Shown in pieces: positions 61,043 to 64,000 of a stretch of DNA of 64,000 nt. Origin of the DNA: Apostichopus japonicus (lineage: Eukaryota > Echinodermata > Holothuroidea > Aspidochirotida > Stichopodidae). The stretch lies in NCBI RefSeq assembly GCF_037975245.1, contig NC_092568.1:42087631-42151630 (forward strand). The letters are read 5' to 3'. A program made the position numbers and the translations under genes. Numbering within the stretch: position 1 is the first letter of the stretch; every line of letters begins with the position of its first letter. The notes under the pieces are model-generated. The model saw nothing but the letters and a program-made list of their open reading frames with translations. It searched no databases and was not told where the DNA came from.

Positions 61043-62078
61043 ATGGGAAGCAGTTCAAGTGTACAGAAAAAGAAATTGAAGGAAGGTGATGAAGGGAGTA
61101 AAGCAGATAAGACCAAGAAAGATAAACAAAAGACACTAGAAGACCATCTGGAGGCTCTGAGAGCAGCGATTGATTACTTGAGTATCTGTTCCAACTTCAA
61201 AACCAAAGATTGCTATTCATACTTTGTTACTATACGTTCAGCTTCAAATCCTCCAGGGATGCCAATTGAGGAAAGGGTCCACATTGCTGACCTTGTCATT
61301 GAGTTAGACTATACATCTCTGTTCCCTTTGATCTGGTCAGATCTACATTCTGTTGATCTATCTCAAGGTCACGGCAAAAATAAACAGCCAGAGGAGTCCG
61401 TGCCGCATCAAGCTATGAGTAACTTGAAGGCTTTTAAAGCAGCTTGGTGGAATTTTACAGATTGGTCTACACCACTGGTGGTAGAATTAGGTACTACCAC
61501 TGCTCTAAGATCACTAGTCAGTGACCTGGAAGACCCAGACTTGGCTGTTGATAAGATGAGCAGCGAGAGCAGGAGATTCTTGATCAAGGGATCGCTAGGG
61601 ACCATACATAACATGGTTAGACGAGATGCAAAACTCAGGATGCATATAAGGAAAATCGAGAACTGTGTTAATCTTTTCACTGCATACTCTCGGAGCACTT
61701 TTCTCATCATTCAGGCCAAGAGCTTCTTGATCTTGTCATATATTCTCTGTGAGAATGAATATGCTGCTATGGAGGCCACTGATAATTCTATTGGTTTCCT
61801 TGTTGGAATGCTGAGGGAATCTTTAAATTATAAAAACCACAAGGCAAAGAAATATGGATTCAGTTCAGCAGAAATCCTGCAAGGTTTAAACCAGATAGCC
61901 CTAAATGATCCCAACAAAGTTAAAGTCATGGATAACGGAGCCGTCCCCCTCATGGTACGAATGCTTGGGGACAACTGTTCCATTGAAGAACAGACATTAG
62001 CATCAGAGGGACTTTGGAAGTTAGCTTTTGCTGAGGATAACAAACAGAGAATGAGGGAAAACACTGCCCTTATGGAAG
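61043..62078 (+). CDS. ARM-TIR gene exon 1
   Basis: 1036 nt, residues 1-345 plus one base. It holds the myristoylation motif, a Lys-rich linker and most of the armadillo region. Donor GTTAGT at 62079. Confidence 0.88.
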
Positions 62079-63728
62079 GTTAGTGTTCAATATTACATAT
62101 CCAGACAATTTGCATGTGGGGTGGAACTATGCACTTGCTTTGTTGCATTGGCATTAATTATCTAAATTATATGCAATGCTTCCTAAAGACAAGTGTTTGT
62201 GGCTGATTGACCAATCTAGCAGACAACCTGTCCTTAGTTTCTCTTGATATGATTCTCACCATATAATGGATTCCATAATTCTCTAAAAGGAAAAAAAGAC
62301 AGATTTGTGATATGAATAACATGCTGACCAACTTTCTTTTTAAGCATATAATATATTTAAAACAAATTTAAAGTTTGAAGCAACTCAATTGTGCGGAATT
62401 TTCATTTCCTTATTTAATTTTTTACTTTCATTATTCTGCACAGGCCTCCTAAAACTTAAGGATTCAGATAACCCTACATTAAAATCACAATGCCATGGGG
62501 CATTATGGGAAATAATGGGAGGGGGTATTAATATTCATATGAAACATATGACAGCTGAGGATCTGAAGAAACCAGGACAGAAACGACATACTAGGGTGCT
62601 CCCAAATAAGAGTCATGTGATGATCAGCTACCAATGGGATGTACAGCAGAGTATGCTCTCTCTTAGGGATGCATTGAAGAATGATGGCTATAATGTGTGG
62701 ATGGACATAGACAAACTGGGTAAGTTGTATACAATGCCCTTTAAATTTCAACAGAACTTGTGTTTGGTTGAAAATTTTCAATGTTATTCAATTGCATCCA
62801 ACTACTGTATCTTACAGCATTGCTTTGACTATTCAAATTTCTTTCTCAGTCAAATTGCTCTACTAAATTGATTGACTAATTTTGTATGTAATAAATGCAA
62901 AATATGCAGCTTACTTTCTTAATGACCAATGTTTTAGAAGTGATGAAGTCATTAGTTTAGTCACTAAATTAGTATTTATTTGGTGAACACATCTTGCAGT
63001 GTGCCTTGGTTTGAACAGACTTTGCATCTTGATTGTGAGCAATTGTTCATCTAGGTTTACTAAAATTAGCATAATTGAATAACCAAAGATAAACAAACAG
63101 CTCCACCGTCTCTTCGCTTTACTCCACGAAACAGGAAAGTATTAGAGTCGGTTCTGCATTTGGTCTTTTACCAAACCTACAGAGGAGTACTCATAATAGA
63201 AATGCACTTGATCAAGCTATATTAAGATGACATTTTTAGATTTCTTTTTCACCAAATGAAGTTTAATCAGCAAGGAATTAATAGATCTATACATTTCATT
63301 GCCAAGATACTTTTCGAATCAGCATTTATCACTTTTAAAAATCAACCTGAAAATGACCAAACTTTTCTTACTTTCACTTCAAAGATTTAAAATAAAACTT
63401 GACAAGTCAAGCTAATGTCCTTCTTTGCCATCAAAATCAATTCTACAAATCTGCTTTAAGTGGACAACTTTAAAATGAAGAATACTTGATCAAGTCTAAA
63501 CATGACACATGCCACTTGAAAATCAGTTCTCAATGTTTTACTTTTAATAGTTTAATTTGCTTTAATAGAGGTGGGCTTTGCAAACATATGAGTATGCTTT
63601 GTGTAACATAATACATCTTCCCACAGATGGTGACATCTTAGGTGGAATGGCAGATGCTGTTGAACAGGCTGCTGTTGTGCTAGTTTGCTTCTCACAGAGG
63701 TACAAAGATAGCCAGAGTTGTAGAACAG
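61043..63728 (+). CDS. ARM-repeat / TIR-domain protein, 5' three coding exons, cut by window end
   Basis: Exons 61043-62078, 62444-62719 and 63627-63728 join in phase 1 to give 471 residues, still open at the right edge. Residues 1-11 (MGSSSSVQKKK) fit an N-myristoylation signal (Gly2, Ser6) followed by lysines, so membrane anchoring is likely. Residues 60-400 are helical with armadillo-like repeats, clearest at VKVMDNGAVPLMVRMLGD and EGLWKLAFAEDNKQRMRE. A TIR domain starts near residue 402 (SHVMISYQWD, GYNVWMDIDKL, AAVVLVCFSQRYKD). The ARM-TIR order recalls SARM1, the NAD-cleaving axon-degeneration and immunity protein, but no SAM domain lies between ARM and TIR. TIR domains of this sequence type are known from invertebrate multigene families. 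The SARM1 catalytic glutamate equivalent would lie just beyond the last visible codon. The start ATG follows an in-frame TAA at 61031-61033. Whether it is an NADase or an adaptor cannot be seen here. Confidence 0.88.
62444..62719 (+). CDS. ARM-TIR gene exon 2
   Basis: Follows CTGCACAG. It encodes the last armadillo helices (GLLKLKDSDNPTLKSQCHGA) and the first half of the TIR domain (HVMISYQWD to NVWMDIDKL). Donor GTAAGT at 62720, phase 1. Confidence 0.88.
62720..63626 (+). other. ARM-TIR intron 2
   Basis: 907 bp of AT-rich intron. I see no gene, repeat array or terminal inverted repeats in it. Confidence 0.7.
63627..63728 (+). CDS. ARM-TIR gene exon 3
   Basis: Follows TTCCCACAG. It encodes DGDILGGMADAVEQAAVVLV and CFSQRYKDSQSCRT, ending with the first base (G) of the next codon. 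Donor GTAACC at 63729. No further exon is recognisable before 64000. Confidence 0.85.
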
Positions 63729-64000
63729 GTAACCAATCATTCATTTTGTGTTGTGCCTTTGTATTGAAGAGGAAGTATAATCATCTCACTAACATGATGC
63801 GGTATGAACCTCTACACAATTAAATATTGTAGTTATGATTTCTAAAATTGATCAAGTTTCAACTATGTTAATTACTATTTATGAATTACATAATTATGAT
63901 ACTAGCAGGCAGCTGATTAAATTACTGAATGCTTGCACTAAAATATCAACCATGAATATGTTTAACCCTTAATATTGTTTTATGATTGCTTCACTGTTGA
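63729..64000 (+). other. Start of ARM-TIR intron 3, cut by window end
   Basis: AT-rich sequence after the exon 3 donor. No reading resembling the rest of a TIR domain is present, so the gene continues outside the window. Confidence 0.6.

Overview
The window is animal nuclear DNA. Genes are split by GT-AG introns, intergenic and intronic DNA is AT-rich, and much of the sequence is minisatellite arrays and short DNA transposons. The gene content (a deuterostome-like BPNT1, an ARM-TIR protein without SAM domains, a small RING protein), a tRNA-derived SINE and the repeat style suggest a marine invertebrate, most likely an echinoderm. That assignment is inference, not proof.

Three protein genes can be assembled exon by exon with matching splice phases. 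(1) A complete four-exon gene on the + strand (6088-10519) encodes a 203-residue C3HC4 RING protein with a C2HC zinc knuckle and a basic tail. (2) A complete seven-exon gene on the - strand (58817 down to 22185) encodes a 307-residue 3'(2'),5'-bisphosphate nucleotidase (bpnt1). It carries the DPxDGT metal site and the WDxCAP signature. (3) The 5' part of a + strand gene (from 61043, running off the right edge) encodes a protein with a likely myristoylated N-terminus, armadillo-type helical repeats and a TIR domain. bpnt1 and the ARM-TIR gene are head to head, about 2.2 kb apart. The RING gene and bpnt1 are convergent, about 11.7 kb apart.

Layout: 1-5.7 kb is a nest of short hAT-like elements, several with exact 8-bp target-site duplications and some inserted into each other. 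6.1-10.5 kb is the RING gene; introns 1 and 2 each carry tandem copies of the 3' splice site. 13.16-16.49 kb is a 31-bp minisatellite of roughly 105 units. 16.5-22.2 kb is mostly unrecognised intergenic DNA. 22.2-58.8 kb is bpnt1. Its introns hold 120-, 83-, 130- and 76-bp tandem arrays, a TTAA-flanked THAP-domain (Kolobok-like) element, three more hAT-like elements, a SINE and an 18.7-kb first intron without a recognisable nested gene. 58.8-61.0 kb is the divergent intergenic region with a LINE remnant. 61.0-64.0 kb is the ARM-TIR gene.

The genes show no common pathway. BPNT1 clears phosphoadenosine phosphate in sulfur metabolism. The ARM-TIR protein probably belongs to NAD- or immunity-related TIR signalling. 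The RING protein is probably a ubiquitin ligase. The most unusual sequence feature is that three separate minisatellites appear to have been seeded at exon-intron junctions.
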